From NCBI GenBank assembly GCA_003538135.1, contig DPOR01000005.1:1-64000 (forward strand): a stretch of 64,000 nt of DNA. Direction: 5' to 3'. Shown piece after piece: positions 15,124 through 23,942 of the stretch. Both the position numbers and the translations under genes were made by a program. The stretch comes from Oscillospiraceae bacterium (lineage in GTDB: Bacteria; Bacillota; Clostridia; Oscillospirales; Acutalibacteraceae). The notes under the pieces are model-generated. The model was given only the letters and a program-made list of their open reading frames with translations, was not told where the DNA came from and did no database searches. Position 1 is the first letter of the stretch; every line of letters starts with the position of its first letter.

Positions 15124-15157
15124 AAAAGTCACGGTATCAAAGCCGTGACTTTTCTTT
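15124..15157 (+). terminator. Terminator after licC
   Basis: The perfect 11-bp stem AAAAGTCACGG...CCGTGACTTTT has an 8-nt loop and a T-rich tail. Confidence 0.88.
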
Positions 15158-15302
15158 ATGCGGGCTTATTATCTTTTCGAGTATGTTTTTGTCCGCGGGG
15201 CAAAATCTCCGTTTTTTGAAAAATTCGCGCAGATTTCCTCTTTATAGATTATATCCCACAAACGCCGACATAAAAAGCGGAGTTTATTTGTACTTCCAGC
15301 CA

Positions 15303-15331
15303 TTGACACCCGCATTTTAAATCGGTATAAT
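15303..15331 (+). promoter_or_regulatory. Consensus promoter of the isochorismatase-family gene
   Basis: TTGACA (15303-15308), 17-nt spacer, TATAAT (15326-15331), about 34 nt upstream of the ATG. Confidence 0.88.
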
Positions 15332-15364
15332 TTAATCAATAAATATAAGGAGCTGTAAAATATC

Positions 15365-15910
15365 ATGGAAAAGAAGTATGCGATTCTCGTCGTTGATATG
15401 CTCAACGATTTCGTAACCGGCGCGCTCAAGTGCGACAGAGGTCTTGCGATAGTCCCCAAGACCGCAGAGCTCGTCAAAGGTGCGAGAGAGAAGAACATCC
15501 CCGTCATTTTCTGCAACGACGCTCACCTCAAGGGCATTGACCACGAGCTCAAGTTCTGGGGCGACCACGCAATAGCGGGCACCGAGGGAGCAAAGGTTAT
15601 CCCCGAGCTCGAAGTTTGCGAGAGCGACTACATTGTTCCCAAGAGACGCTACAGCGGTTTCTTCCACACCGACCTTGACCTTCTCCTCAGAGAGCTCGGC
15701 GTCAACACCGTTGTTCTGACCGGTCTGCACACTCATATGTGCGTGCGCCACACCGCCGCCGACGCATATCAGCTCGGCTATGACGTTGTTGCCATTAAGG
15801 ACGCAACCAATTCCTTCACCGCAGAGGACTATGAGTACGGTCTGAGCTATCTCAAGGGCACCTACGATGCCGAGATTACCGACACCGACACCTTCCTCGC
15901 ATCGCTGTAA
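15365..15910 (+). CDS. Isochorismatase-family cysteine hydrolase (nicotinamidase-like)
   Basis: This 181-aa enzyme has the family triad Asp11 (LVVDMLNDF), Lys93 (VPKRRYSGF) and Cys126 (THMCVRHT). The FHTDLDLLLRELGV stretch is typical. Members hydrolyse nicotinamide, N-carbamoyl compounds or isochorismate. The short length and the KRRYSGFFHTDL motif suggest a nicotinamidase/ureidoacrylate-type amidase, but substrate cannot be fixed. It is a single-gene unit with its own strong promoter and terminator. Codons resemble a well-expressed gene. Confidence 0.85.
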   Translation: MEKKYAILVVDMLNDFVTGALKCDRGLAIVPKTAELVKGAREKNIPVIFCNDAHLKGIDHELKFWGDHAIAGTEGAKVIPELEVCESDYIVPKRRYSGFFHTDLDLLLRELGVNTVVLTGLHTHMCVRHTAADAYQLGYDVVAIKDATNSFTAEDYEYGLSYLKGTYDAEITDTDTFLASL

Positions 15911-15928
15911 TCAACATAAGAACACATC

Positions 15929-15965
15929 AACCCTCCGACGGCACTGCCGAACGGAGGGTTTTTGT
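15929..15965 (+). terminator. Terminator after the isochorismatase-family gene
   Basis: The stem AACCCTCCG...CGGAGGGTT is followed by five T. Confidence 0.88.
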
Positions 15966-15982
15966 TAGCTATAAGAATAAAT

Positions 15983-16696
15983 TTATTTCAGTATTCTGCC
16001 TACCGCGTCTATCTCGTCGGCTGTGAGTCCTGCGGAGACGAAATAGTCCTCGACCGAGCCGTAGCGGCGGAAAAGATACTCGAACACGGCGGTTATATTC
16101 TCCGCCGGGGCGCCGAGATGCGACATATCGCTCTCCCAGACGAGCCCCGTTTTCTTCTCTATCTCCCTGCGGTAAAACGGCTCGAGATAGCTCGAGGACA
16201 GGCGGTAATCCGCAACGATATCCTCGAAGTATACGCCCGTCAGGTGCAGTATCAGCGCGGCGGTTATGCCTGTTCTGTCCTTGCCGAGGAAGCAGTGGAA
16301 CATCGACGGCGCGTCGACGCGCGACAGCTCGGAAAAGAGGCGCGCATAGTTGCCCTTGCACTCGCTCAGGCTCGTCACATATATCTCGGGCATAGTCAGC
16401 TCCATATGCGGCGAGGTGGGGTTTATTTCGAGCAGAGAGAAGTGATAGTAGTTGATTCCGGGCTGATTTTCAAACTCCGACGGCATGGTTATCGCCTCGG
16501 AATCGCCGCGCAGGTCGAATACGTTCTTTATCCCGTAGTCGCGGAAGAACTCCATATCGTTCGGCGTTGAGGCGCGCGGTCTGCCGCAGCGCAGAAGTCT
16601 GCCGTATTTCGTGAAGCCGCCGCCCTTTATCGGGTATCCGCCGAGGTCGCGGCAGTTCTGTATGTTTTCAAGAGGCATATGTCTGAAGCTTTCCAT
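15983..16696 (-). CDS. Tyrosine-protein phosphatase (Y_phosphatase3 type)
   Basis: This 237-aa protein has the N-terminal NCRDLGGYPIKGG motif characteristic of bacterial Y_phosphatase3 enzymes and a P-loop HCFLGKDRTG with catalytic Cys and Arg. The family acts on phosphotyrosine or phosphoinositides. There is no signal peptide, so it acts in the cytoplasm. Single gene, convergent with the isochorismatase-family gene. Confidence 0.88.
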   Translation of the reverse strand: MESFRHMPLENIQNCRDLGGYPIKGGGFTKYGRLLRCGRPRASTPNDMEFFRDYGIKNVFDLRGDSEAITMPSEFENQPGINYYHFSLLEINPTSPHMELTMPEIYVTSLSECKGNYARLFSELSRVDAPSMFHCFLGKDRTGITAALILHLTGVYFEDIVADYRLSSSYLEPFYRREIEKKTGLVWESDMSHLGAPAENITAVFEYLFRRYGSVEDYFVSAGLTADEIDAVGRILK

Positions 16697-16801
16697 AGTC
16701 CGCCCTCCTCATAGATTCTATATCTATTTTAATGCATTCTCAAATATTTTTCAACCGTGAAAATGCAGAAAGCGCCTTGAAAGCTGCAATTATTTTTCCT
16801 C

Positions 16802-17290
16802 TTATATATTACTGTGGAAATAATACAGAGTTGTCGTCTGCGAATCGAAGAAGTAGACGTTGTAATAATCGTATTTTGAATAGGCTCCGTCGCCTATCGG
16901 CTTGTCTTCGCGGTCGTAAATATAGAGATAGTCGCTCCCGTCGATATCGTCGCGCGAAAAACGGTAATTGTTCACAAGGTCGGCACCCTCGTCGCCGTCG
17001 CGCAGAGAGTCTATAACCTGCTCAAACTTATCTATATATCCGAGAAGTTCCGTCTTGCTCTCGGCGGTCACGGGCTTGAAATATTCGCTCTCCCCGGGCT
17101 TTGCGCCGGGAAAGGTGTATATCCCGAAGTCCGTCGAATCCCCGAAGCCCGCGCAGCTGTAGCGCTGCACCGACATCGCCTTTCCGAGCGAGGCTATGAC
17201 GGGATCTCCGCTTTTGAAAACGCAGGCGGAAAGCGACAACGCGAGCAGAAACGCCGCCGATATCAGAGAAATCATTTTAAGCTTTTTCAT
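16802..17290 (-). CDS. Putative lipoprotein, 162 aa
   Basis: An N-terminal signal peptide ends in a lipobox LSLSAC (Cys23). The mature part is acidic and Tyr-rich (SDYLYIYDRED, YSKYDYYNVYFFD) and probably an extracellular beta-rich domain. Family not recognised. Its start overlaps the end of the HTH regulator gene by 4 nt, so it is the third gene of a DUF2975-HTH-lipoprotein operon, suggesting a cell-envelope sensing unit. Confidence 0.65.
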   Translation of the reverse strand: MKKLKMISLISAAFLLALSLSACVFKSGDPVIASLGKAMSVQRYSCAGFGDSTDFGIYTFPGAKPGESEYFKPVTAESKTELLGYIDKFEQVIDSLRDGDEGADLVNNYRFSRDDIDGSDYLYIYDREDKPIGDGAYSKYDYYNVYFFDSQTTTLYYFHSNI

Positions 17291-17505
17291 TCTTTTTCAC
17301 TCTCCCCCGATACATATTCGAGCAGGTCGCCCGGCTGGCAGTCGAGAATCTCGCAGAGGGCATCGAGAGTCGAGAAGCGAAAAGCCTTTGCCTTGTGATT
17401 CTTGAAATTCGAAACATTCGCCATCGTCATGCCCAATCTGTCGGCAAGCTCGGTGAGCGACATTTTTCTTTTTGCCATCATAACATCCAAATTTATAACT
17501 ATCAT
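17287..17505 (-). CDS. Short Xre/YozG-type HTH regulator
   Basis: This 72-aa regulator has a MSLTELADRLGMTMANVSNFKN helix-turn-helix and the LDALCEILDCQPGDLLEY tail typical of YozG/HTH_26 proteins. These are usually encoded next to DUF2975 membrane proteins, as here (13 nt downstream). It probably controls its own operon, perhaps with the membrane protein as partner. Confidence 0.85.
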   Translation of the reverse strand: MIVINLDVMMAKRKMSLTELADRLGMTMANVSNFKNHKAKAFRFSTLDALCEILDCQPGDLLEYVSGESEKE

Positions 17506-17517
17506 GCCGTCACCCCG

Positions 17518-18024
17518 TTAAAATATCCCGTCGTTTTCTTCTTTTATATCCGCCGCGCGCTTGAACACGCCGCTCATCGCAAACGCGAGAACTCCCGCGA
17601 CAATGCAGACGAAAATGAACACGAAAACCGGCAGATAATAAAGCCCCATGAGCTCATATACAGCGAGCATCGAGCAGAGCACCGCCTGGTCGACTGAAAA
17701 TATCAGCAGCTCCGCGAAGGCGCAGATTCCGATATTGCGGAATTTTTTCGCCGTTCCCATTGAAAACGCCTTGTCGGTGAAAATGCGCGAGCAGATGAGC
17801 TTCAGCTCAATGAGCGCCGCCAGATACGGCACGGCGCAGACATAGACCGAAGCGGTGGTCAGAATCCAAGTATAGGGCGGCAGAGCCGAAAATTCGCCCG
17901 CTTTTATTATCGCGACGATTATAAAAGGCGAAGCGAGAACCGCAAGCAGCGTCAGCACTATGCCTGCAATCACAAGCCCGTTGAGGACGATTTTTTCTGT
18001 TTTTATTTTCTTGTCGTCTTTCAT
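17518..18024 (-). CDS. DUF2975-family membrane protein
   Basis: This 168-aa protein has four predicted membrane helices (about 14-40, 50-72, 98-120, 127-155). The FSMGTAKKFRNIG segment between helices two and three is the recognisable DUF2975 feature. Function is unknown; conserved linkage to YozG-type regulators suggests a membrane-bound control partner. First gene of a three-gene operon. Confidence 0.8.
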   Translation of the reverse strand: MKDDKKIKTEKIVLNGLVIAGIVLTLLAVLASPFIIVAIIKAGEFSALPPYTWILTTASVYVCAVPYLAALIELKLICSRIFTDKAFSMGTAKKFRNIGICAFAELLIFSVDQAVLCSMLAVYELMGLYYLPVFVFIFVCIVAGVLAFAMSGVFKRAADIKEENDGIF

Positions 18025-18140
18025 TTCACATACCTCTTCTCCTTGGTTTGCGAGGTCATTGTAGCACGGTGATTCAAGATTTTCAATAAATATTTATCGT
18101 TATTCTTTAAATTTTTACTGTTTTTCTGCGTATCGGCTGC

Positions 18141-18174
18141 AAAAAACTCCCAAGGCCGTTTAGCCTCGGGAGCT
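18141..18174 (-). terminator. Terminator of the amidohydrolase-transporter unit
   Basis: On the minus strand, AGCTCCCGAGGC pairs with GCCTTGGGAGTT and is followed by six T, 15 nt beyond the transporter stop. Confidence 0.8.
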
Positions 18175-18189
18175 TTCGGTAAATTTAAA

Positions 18190-19365
18190 TTACAGGAATC
18201 TTACAAGTATTCCCGCGAGCAGAACGGAGACTATAGTCACGCAGACAAAGCCCGCTATTAGCATTTTGGGCATTATCTCGGCGGTAATATTGTCTCTCTC
18301 GTCGCCCTCTTCGGTGCTTATGTTGATAGCCTCGGTGGTTATCAGCATATTAATCGGGAAGCCGGAAAAGGCGTTGAGGACTATCGCGTAGCACATGAAG
18401 AACGACTGCTTGAAAATCTTGCTTGCAAGCAGAGCCATGAGACCCATGGCTACGGTCGCAAAGACGACGAGCGCTGCCGATATGCCGACAACGGATGCGA
18501 TACCGTCTGTGCCGGAGCTTGCGAGGGTCTTGAACAGTCCCATCATAAGCACGGTCATAACGAAGCCGTAGGAGCTCGCCTCATGGAGGGCGTCCGTCTC
18601 AACGAGCTTAAGCTCGTGCGCGGCGAAGCCGAGCAGCAGGCAGACAACATACATCGGGACATAGCCCTTTGTCACATAATCTATCCAGTAAGCGGCGAGA
18701 GTGATAAGTGCGAGCTTTAAAAGGATAATGGTAGTGCTTGTGGCTCTCTTCTTCTTTTTCTCGTCCTTCTTCTCCTCGGAGGCGGCTGTAGCGGCCTTGA
18801 ATTCGCCGTTTCTGTAGAGCTTTGTGAGCCTCCTCGTCTCCTTCTTCAGGCAGAACGAGGTCAGCGGATAGCCGACAAGTCCCTGGAGGGAGAGGCAGAC
18901 TATCGCAACAAGGGCTGCGGAGGTCTTGCCCGCTTCCGTAGCGGCGCTCGACATCATCGCGGTAGCTATTGCGCCGCCGGCGAGCGGAGGCGCTGCGGCG
19001 ATTGCATTATCAAAGCCGAAGAGTGCGGTTCCGAGCGTCAGGCATATTATCGTTATTGCGGCGACACCCATGAGTGAAATTATGACGGTCTTCCACTGCG
19101 CCGCCATCTCTTTTCTGCTTATGAGCGTGCCGAGGTGGGTGACGAGCAGACCGCAGGCGACTTTAAACAGCGCATCGGACACGCCCGCGTCGTCTATTAT
19201 CGTCTTCGGAAAAAGTCCCGTAGAAAAGCCGACGAGCATAAGTATCATGATAACAAGCACCGAGGGTACCCAGCCCTTTGTCACCTTTGCCAGTATCTCC
19301 GAGATGGCGAACACCAGCAGCAGCGCGGTAAACGCGCCGAAAGCCGAAACTATTATAGGATTCAC
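18190..19365 (-). CDS. Polytopic membrane transporter, family uncertain
   Basis: This is a 391-aa protein with about ten hydrophobic helices, a Gly/Ala-rich PPLAGGAIATAMMSS re-entrant-like loop (about 125-139) and a charged cytoplasmic loop of Lys and Glu (about 195-207). The overall shape recalls secondary carboxylate/amino-acid symporters of the glutamate:Na+ or 2-hydroxycarboxylate type, but I cannot name the family. It is 36 nt downstream of the amidohydrolase gene and ends the unit, so it may carry the substrate or product of that enzyme. Confidence 0.6.
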   Translation of the reverse strand: MNPIIVSAFGAFTALLLVFAISEILAKVTKGWVPSVLVIMILMLVGFSTGLFPKTIIDDAGVSDALFKVACGLLVTHLGTLISRKEMAAQWKTVIISLMGVAAITIICLTLGTALFGFDNAIAAAPPLAGGAIATAMMSSAATEAGKTSAALVAIVCLSLQGLVGYPLTSFCLKKETRRLTKLYRNGEFKAATAASEEKKDEKKKKRATSTTIILLKLALITLAAYWIDYVTKGYVPMYVVCLLLGFAAHELKLVETDALHEASSYGFVMTVLMMGLFKTLASSGTDGIASVVGISAALVVFATVAMGLMALLASKIFKQSFFMCYAIVLNAFSGFPINMLITTEAINISTEEGDERDNITAEIMPKMLIAGFVCVTIVSVLLAGILVRFL

Positions 19366-19401
19366 TTTACATCTTTCCCCTCATTAAAAACGGTATTGCT
19401 A

Positions 19402-20682
19402 TTAAAGGAACTTATCGAGCTCGCGCTCAACGTTCTCGTACTTCTTGACCTTGGGCTCGCGGATGATCTTTCCTCTCGCCATGACCATCTTCACGTCACG
19501 AAGAGCGGTGAGGTCGTCGATAGGATTTTTCTCCGTAACGATAAGATCCGCGCACTTTCCGGGCTCGACGGTGCCGGTGATATCATCGATATGCGCTATC
19601 TCGGCGTTCCTCTTCGTAGCGGTATAGAGCGCAAACTTATTCGACACGCCGCAGTACTTGTGGAAATAGACAAGTTCTCTCCACATATCGTAGTGGGTGA
19701 TGAACGGGCAGCCGGTATCGGTTCCGAGGCCGACGGGAATGCCGTTTGCAAGGCACTTCTCGGAGCAGTCGATTATGCCCTCAAAGACCACCTTGCCGTT
19801 GAACTGCGAAAGCTCGGTGGCGTGGCTTACGGAGCGGTCAAACAGCGCAAAGGGAAGCGCGGGAGAGAGCGTCGTAATTAGCGCCGCGTGCTTCTCCTTA
19901 AAGAGGGAGATTATCTCATCATCCGCCTTCGCGCCGTGCTCTATAGTGTCCACGCCGTTTTCAAGCGCAACGCGCACGCCCTCGGGGCTCTCGACATGGG
20001 CGGCTACTATGAGTCCGCGCTTATGCGCCTCGTCGCACGCAGCCTTGACTACCTCGGGAGGCATTTTCAGCGCGCCCGGCTCGCCCTTGACCTTTGCGTC
20101 AAGCACGCCGCCGGTTATCATAAGCTTTATGAGGTCGGGCTTATCCTCAGCGATTTTCGCAACAAAATCTCTCGCCTGCTCCGGGCTCTCGGCTATATAT
20201 GCGAGTGAGCCCGCCATGTGTCCGTCAGGGACGGAGACAGCCATATTTGCGGCGAGGATTCTCGGGCCGACTGTCTTGCCGGCGTTTATATCGTCGCGGA
20301 TGCTCGAATCGGCGTTCTCAACTCCGCCGACGGTTCTTATGGTCGTAACTCCGCTGTTGAGCTGCATCTGAGCCGCGCTGCGGCAGACGGCCTTGATTAT
20401 CTTGCGGAAAAGATTGTTGCTCGTCATTATCTTAACGAGCTTCTTCGGGTCGGACTCCTTCTTCTTCGGCTTGCCGCTCGAGGGAAGGTGGAGATGCATA
20501 TTGATAAGACCGGGCATTATATATTTTCCGCCGAGGTCTATCTTCTCGTATCCGGAGATGTCCGCGTTCCCGTCAACAATGGCGGCTATCTTCTCGCCAT
20601 CGACAAGAATTATCTTGCCGGACTGAGGCTCCATATCCTGAGTACCGTCGAGAATGATGCCGTTTACAAGTGCGTATTTCAT
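19402..20682 (-). CDS. Metal-dependent amidohydrolase (imidazolonepropionase-like)
   Basis: This 426-aa amidohydrolase-superfamily enzyme starts at 20682, chosen for the AAGGAGG site 10 nt upstream. Metal ligands are seen in MPGLINMHLHLP (HxH), LIVAAHVESPEG (His), DTIEHGA (His) and GTDTGCPF (Asp). This pattern belongs to the imidazolonepropionase/prolidase-like branch, which hydrolyses cyclic or peptide amide bonds. The substrate is not known. It shares a unit with the transporter and lies beside the transketolase/SCP2-like genes, having its own promoter at 20779-20807. Confidence 0.85.
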   Translation of the reverse strand: MKYALVNGIILDGTQDMEPQSGKIILVDGEKIAAIVDGNADISGYEKIDLGGKYIMPGLINMHLHLPSSGKPKKKESDPKKLVKIMTSNNLFRKIIKAVCRSAAQMQLNSGVTTIRTVGGVENADSSIRDDINAGKTVGPRILAANMAVSVPDGHMAGSLAYIAESPEQARDFVAKIAEDKPDLIKLMITGGVLDAKVKGEPGALKMPPEVVKAACDEAHKRGLIVAAHVESPEGVRVALENGVDTIEHGAKADDEIISLFKEKHAALITTLSPALPFALFDRSVSHATELSQFNGKVVFEGIIDCSEKCLANGIPVGLGTDTGCPFITHYDMWRELVYFHKYCGVSNKFALYTATKRNAEIAHIDDITGTVEPGKCADLIVTEKNPIDDLTALRDVKMVMARGKIIREPKVKKYENVERELDKFL

Positions 20683-20778
20683 TTTTTCGGTTCCTCCTTG
20701 AAAAAATTGCAAGTCCGCATTGTATGTCGCGGCAGCTTATTGGCTTATGCGAATATTAACACGGCTGCTATGTTTAAA

Positions 20779-20807
20779 ATTATAGAGCTTTTTCCTCCGT
20801 TTTGCAA
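20779..20807 (-). promoter_or_regulatory. Promoter of the amidohydrolase-transporter unit
   Basis: Minus-strand TTGCAA (20802-20807), 17-nt spacer, TATAAT (20779-20784). It leaves a leader of about 90 nt with no obvious structure. Confidence 0.7.
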
Positions 20808-20900
20808 GCTTTTTCCGTTTAAATCGCTGAAAAGTTTTCGTTTTTTATCACCTTTGAACGGAGAAGCAGATATTTGTACTTGAAATTATGTTATGAGCAT

Positions 20901-20936
20901 AAAAATACCGCCGCATCCTAAGACACGGCGGAATTT
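20901..20936 (-). terminator. Terminator after the transketolase-SCP2-like unit
   Basis: On the minus strand, the stem TCCGCCG...CGGCGG is followed by TATTTTT. It separates the SCP2-like gene (ending at 20952) from the amidohydrolase unit. Confidence 0.75.
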
Positions 20937-20951
20937 TCATAATGTTTTCTC

Positions 20952-21758
20952 TTACTGGACGTATCCGGCGACGGTGAGCATATACTCGCCGATCTGGCCG
21001 CCGAACTCGGGAGCGCCTTCCATGATAAGCTTGCCCTTCTTAGCGGAGTCAAGCATATCGTCGAGACCGAGCAGGATGCCCAGTGCGCTGTCGAGAGAAT
21101 CAAAGCGGAGCGTGAAGAAAGGCATAGCTCTCTTGTAAACGCCTCTGCCGGCTCTCGATTTGCCCGCCTTTACGCGCAGATAAGCCGAAAGCTCATCGTG
21201 GCCGTTGACAGCCCACGCATAGACGCGGTCGGGGCTCTTGAGCGCCCAATCGTGAACATCGGGATGGCCGAGCTTGTTGAGCTGGCTGATACCGCTCGAA
21301 AGCAGGTAGAAGTAGCACTTGACGAGCAGAGCCTTGGTGTCCTCGTCCTCCGGGATGCCCTTTGCGGTAAGCAGAGAGGACATCTTCAGCAGCACTGCCA
21401 TGAACGAGGCGAACAGGCCGGGATGCTTCGCAATACCCTTCATCTTGGGCAGAGTCGAAAGGCTCATCTTGCCCTTGAAGAATGCGTTCATCGCCTCAAT
21501 GCTCTTGAACTCAAGCTCGATGTGGGGAGCGGTGTCCACTTTATCGTTGTGAACGAGCCACTCGCCGCAGTTGACTACGAAATGGGTAGCCACCTTGCCG
21601 TCCGGGCTTTCGGGATCGAGAGCACTGACCTGCATAACGCCGTGCGCGTGCTCAAACTTCTTTGCGAGCGAGGGAACGTCGCTTGCAATTACCTTGATGA
21701 GCGGAAGGACAGCGTTGAGAAAAAGTTTATTTGTAAAAATCTCATCTCTTGATGCCAT
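20952..21758 (-). CDS. SCP2-like protein, 268 aa
   Basis: I assign this weakly to the sterol-carrier-protein-2 (SCP2) fold. Residues about 55-95 (THFVVNCGEWLVHN, IELEFKSIEAMNAFFKGKMS) and again about 215-265 (FFTLRFDSLDSALGILLG, KGKLIMEGAPEFGGQIG) have SCP2's strand-helix pattern: a substrate-level strand, an FxGK-type helix, then a terminal helix. SCP2 domains bind lipids, fatty acyl chains or sterols. There is no signal peptide. It is 39 nt downstream of the transketolase C-subunit gene in the same unit. It has the same duplicated layout as the protein at 25221-25979. Confidence 0.6.
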   Translation of the reverse strand: MASRDEIFTNKLFLNAVLPLIKVIASDVPSLAKKFEHAHGVMQVSALDPESPDGKVATHFVVNCGEWLVHNDKVDTAPHIELEFKSIEAMNAFFKGKMSLSTLPKMKGIAKHPGLFASFMAVLLKMSSLLTAKGIPEDEDTKALLVKCYFYLLSSGISQLNKLGHPDVHDWALKSPDRVYAWAVNGHDELSAYLRVKAGKSRAGRGVYKRAMPFFTLRFDSLDSALGILLGLDDMLDSAKKGKLIMEGAPEFGGQIGEYMLTVAGYVQ

Positions 21759-21797
21759 ATAATCATTCCTTTCCTTATCGGGATACGGGCGAAGCTA

Positions 21798-22808
21798 TTA
21801 CACCTCGTCGTCCCAATCGTCATCAAGCTCGAAGTCCTTGCCCATGACCTCACGGACAGCCTCAACGATACCGTTCGAGTCGATACCGAGCATGGACATG
21901 ATGTCCTCATGCAGTCCGATGGGAGCAAACTTATCCTGGATACCGAGCTGCTTGAATGCGCAGCCCTTACCGGATTCAACAACGACCTCTGCAACAGCAC
22001 TGCCGAGACCGCCGATGACGTTGTGATCCTCAACGGTGATTATGCGACGGGTGTCCATAACGGCCTTGAGGATAGCCTCGCGGTCGATGGGCTTAATGGT
22101 GTGCATATCGAGAACTCTGACCTTCAGGCCGTCGGAGCTCTCAAGGAAGTTAGCCGCCTGAAGAGCCTGGAATGCGCAGGAGCCGCAAGCGATAACGGTG
22201 ATATCGGTGCCCTCTTTAAGAGTGACAGCCTTGCCAAGCTCGAAGCCGTAATCGGTGTTCTCATAGAGGACACGGTCGAAGCCTCTGTTGATTCTGATAT
22301 AGAACGGGCCGGGAGTCTCATATGCCGCACGGACTGCGTTGACAGTCTCCATACCGTCTGCGGGGCAGATAACGGTGAGGTTGGGCATAGCGCGGGTAAC
22401 TGCGAGGTCGCAGATAGCGTGATGGGTCGAGCCCGCCTGGCCGAACGAAGTACCCGAATGGGTAGCTATAACCTTAGCGTTGACATTCTGATAGCAAATG
22501 TCGGTGTGAAGCTGGTCGGCGCTTCTGAGAGAAGCGAAAACCGAGAAGGTCGAAAGGAACGGCACGAGGCCTGCTCTTGCCATACCTGCGGCGACGCCGA
22601 ACATATTCTGCTCTGCGATACCGACGTTGAAGAATCTGTCCGGATAAGCGTCACCGAACATACCGATCTTTGTTGATTTGCCGAGGTCAGCGGTCAGCGC
22701 AACAACTTCGGGGTGCTCTGCGCCGAGCTCAACAAGGGTCTTGCCGTAATATTCCGCGGTAGAAAGAGCGGTTGATTCAACGGCTGTATAGGTCATTCCG
22801 CCTGCCAT
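21798..22808 (-). CDS. Transketolase, C-terminal subunit (split)
   Basis: This 336-aa protein comprises the pyrimidine-binding domain (about 10-175) and C-terminal domain (about 190-320) of transketolase. The FFNVGIAEQNMFGVAAGMA stretch holds the catalytic Glu that activates thiamine diphosphate, and TSFGQAGSTHHAICDLAVTR holds the active-site His. Together with the N subunit encoded 2 nt upstream it forms one enzyme. The acidic C-terminal tail (DFELDDDWDDEV) is unusual. Split transketolases serve the pentose phosphate pathway, but in Clostridium scindens desAB a split transketolase homologue acts as steroid-17,20-desmolase. Confidence 0.9.
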   Translation of the reverse strand: MAGGMTYTAVESTALSTAEYYGKTLVELGAEHPEVVALTADLGKSTKIGMFGDAYPDRFFNVGIAEQNMFGVAAGMARAGLVPFLSTFSVFASLRSADQLHTDICYQNVNAKVIATHSGTSFGQAGSTHHAICDLAVTRAMPNLTVICPADGMETVNAVRAAYETPGPFYIRINRGFDRVLYENTDYGFELGKAVTLKEGTDITVIACGSCAFQALQAANFLESSDGLKVRVLDMHTIKPIDREAILKAVMDTRRIITVEDHNVIGGLGSAVAEVVVESGKGCAFKQLGIQDKFAPIGLHEDIMSMLGIDSNGIVEAVREVMGKDFELDDDWDDEV

Positions 22809-22810
22809 AA

Positions 22811-23683
22811 TTATTCGCCCTCCTTTTCTGCTCTTGCTTTGCGTGCCTCATAGTACTTATCGAGGCTCTCTATAGCTTTCTTGTACTTCTCTTCGTCAAT
22901 TGCGCCGTAGTGCCAGCGATAGTTGCCCTCCATGAAGTCGATGCCGGCGCCCTTTATTGTGTCGGCAATTATCATGACGGGAGAATCGGTCTTGTTCTCA
23001 AGAGCAAAGTCGATGGCGTCGCAAAGCTCTTTGATGTTGTGTCCGTCGACTTCCTTGACGATGAAGCCGAAGGAGCGCCACTTGTCGGCGAAGGGCTCAA
23101 GCTTCATGACATCCTCGGTCTCGCCGTCGATCATGCACTTATTGCGGTCGACGAAGGAGATCATATTGGTGACCTTGAAGTTGGAGGCTGCCATGGCTGC
23201 TTCCCAGTTCGAACCCTCGTCGCACTCGCCGTCGCCGAGGATGCAGTATGTTTTGTAATCCTTGCCGAGAACTCTTGCGGCAAGAGCGGTTCCGACTGCT
23301 ATCGGAAGTCCGTGGCCGAGAGAGCCGGTGGAAGCGTCAACGCCGACGACCTTGTTCGAGTCGAGGTGGATACCCATCTTCGAGTTCGTGTGGTTAAAGG
23401 TCTTGAGCTGCTCGGGATCGTTCCAGCCGAAATCGACGAGCACGGGAGCGTAAGCTATACCCGCGTGACCCTTACTGAGGATAAAACGGTCTCTGTCCTC
23501 CCACTTGGGGTTCTTGACGTCGAGTCTCATGTACTTGTGGTAGAGAACGGTAAGCATATCCATGACGCTCATGCCGCCGCCGATATGACCGCTGCCCGCC
23601 CAGTATGTGGTGTCGAGGCAAAGTCTGCGCAGCTCATGAGCCTTCTTTTCGAGCGCTAACCATTCCTGCTTTGATAATGGCAT
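22811..23683 (-). CDS. Transketolase, N-terminal subunit (split)
   Basis: This 290-aa thiamine-diphosphate-binding half of transketolase has AGSGHIGGGMSVMDML at the start, ILSKGHAGIAYAP, STGSLGHGLPIAVG, and the TPP/metal motif LGDGECDEGSNWEAAMAA ending near DRNK. The gene has a GGAGG site and lies directly before the C-subunit gene. Both halves keep their catalytic motifs, so the enzyme should be active in two-carbon ketol transfer. Substrate is undecided given the SCP2-like partners. Confidence 0.92.
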   Translation of the reverse strand: MPLSKQEWLALEKKAHELRRLCLDTTYWAGSGHIGGGMSVMDMLTVLYHKYMRLDVKNPKWEDRDRFILSKGHAGIAYAPVLVDFGWNDPEQLKTFNHTNSKMGIHLDSNKVVGVDASTGSLGHGLPIAVGTALAARVLGKDYKTYCILGDGECDEGSNWEAAMAASNFKVTNMISFVDRNKCMIDGETEDVMKLEPFADKWRSFGFIVKEVDGHNIKELCDAIDFALENKTDSPVMIIADTIKGAGIDFMEGNYRWHYGAIDEEKYKKAIESLDKYYEARKARAEKEGE

Positions 23684-23896
23684 TTACATTTCCTCCTTAC
23701 AGAAAACATTTTTTATCGTCTGAGTGAATAAGCGGGTACCCCCGTAACTCACAAAGCTTCTCTTTTACCCGGGAAACAACGCCGGATGAAGTATATGACC
23801 CGTGCACGGCAAAAATCACTCTGAACGTCAAAATATCCAAAGCTTTAAGCGCGCACAAAGTCATTTTTATCTCATATGCATATATAATAGCACAGA
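23684..23896 (-). promoter_or_regulatory. Leader region of the transketolase unit
   Basis: About 210 nt lie between the upstream terminator and the transketolase start. The region holds GC-rich segments (CCCGGG and GGGTACCC patches) and no ORF of note. I could not identify a convincing promoter or known riboswitch, but a leader this long is unusual for this window. Confidence 0.35.
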
Positions 23897-23934
23897 AACC
23901 CCCGTCTTGTAAAGACAGGACGGAGGTTTTTTTT
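23897..23934. terminator. Hairpin terminator after the aminotransferase gene
   Basis: A stem of about 11 bp (CCCCGTCTTG with CAGGACGG and flanks) has a T-run of eight on the plus strand and a short one on the minus. It probably ends the aminotransferase unit. Confidence 0.6.
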
Positions 23935-23942
23935 GGGAAAAA

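Noticed and set aside
20952..21758. Calling the SCP2-like protein a sterol carrier by name
   Set aside because: The similarity is only in layout; ligand type cannot be read from sequence, so only the fold is suggested.
23684..23896. T-box or other known riboswitch before the transketolase genes
   Set aside because: I could not find the T-box sequence or specifier stem, nor any other leader class I know.
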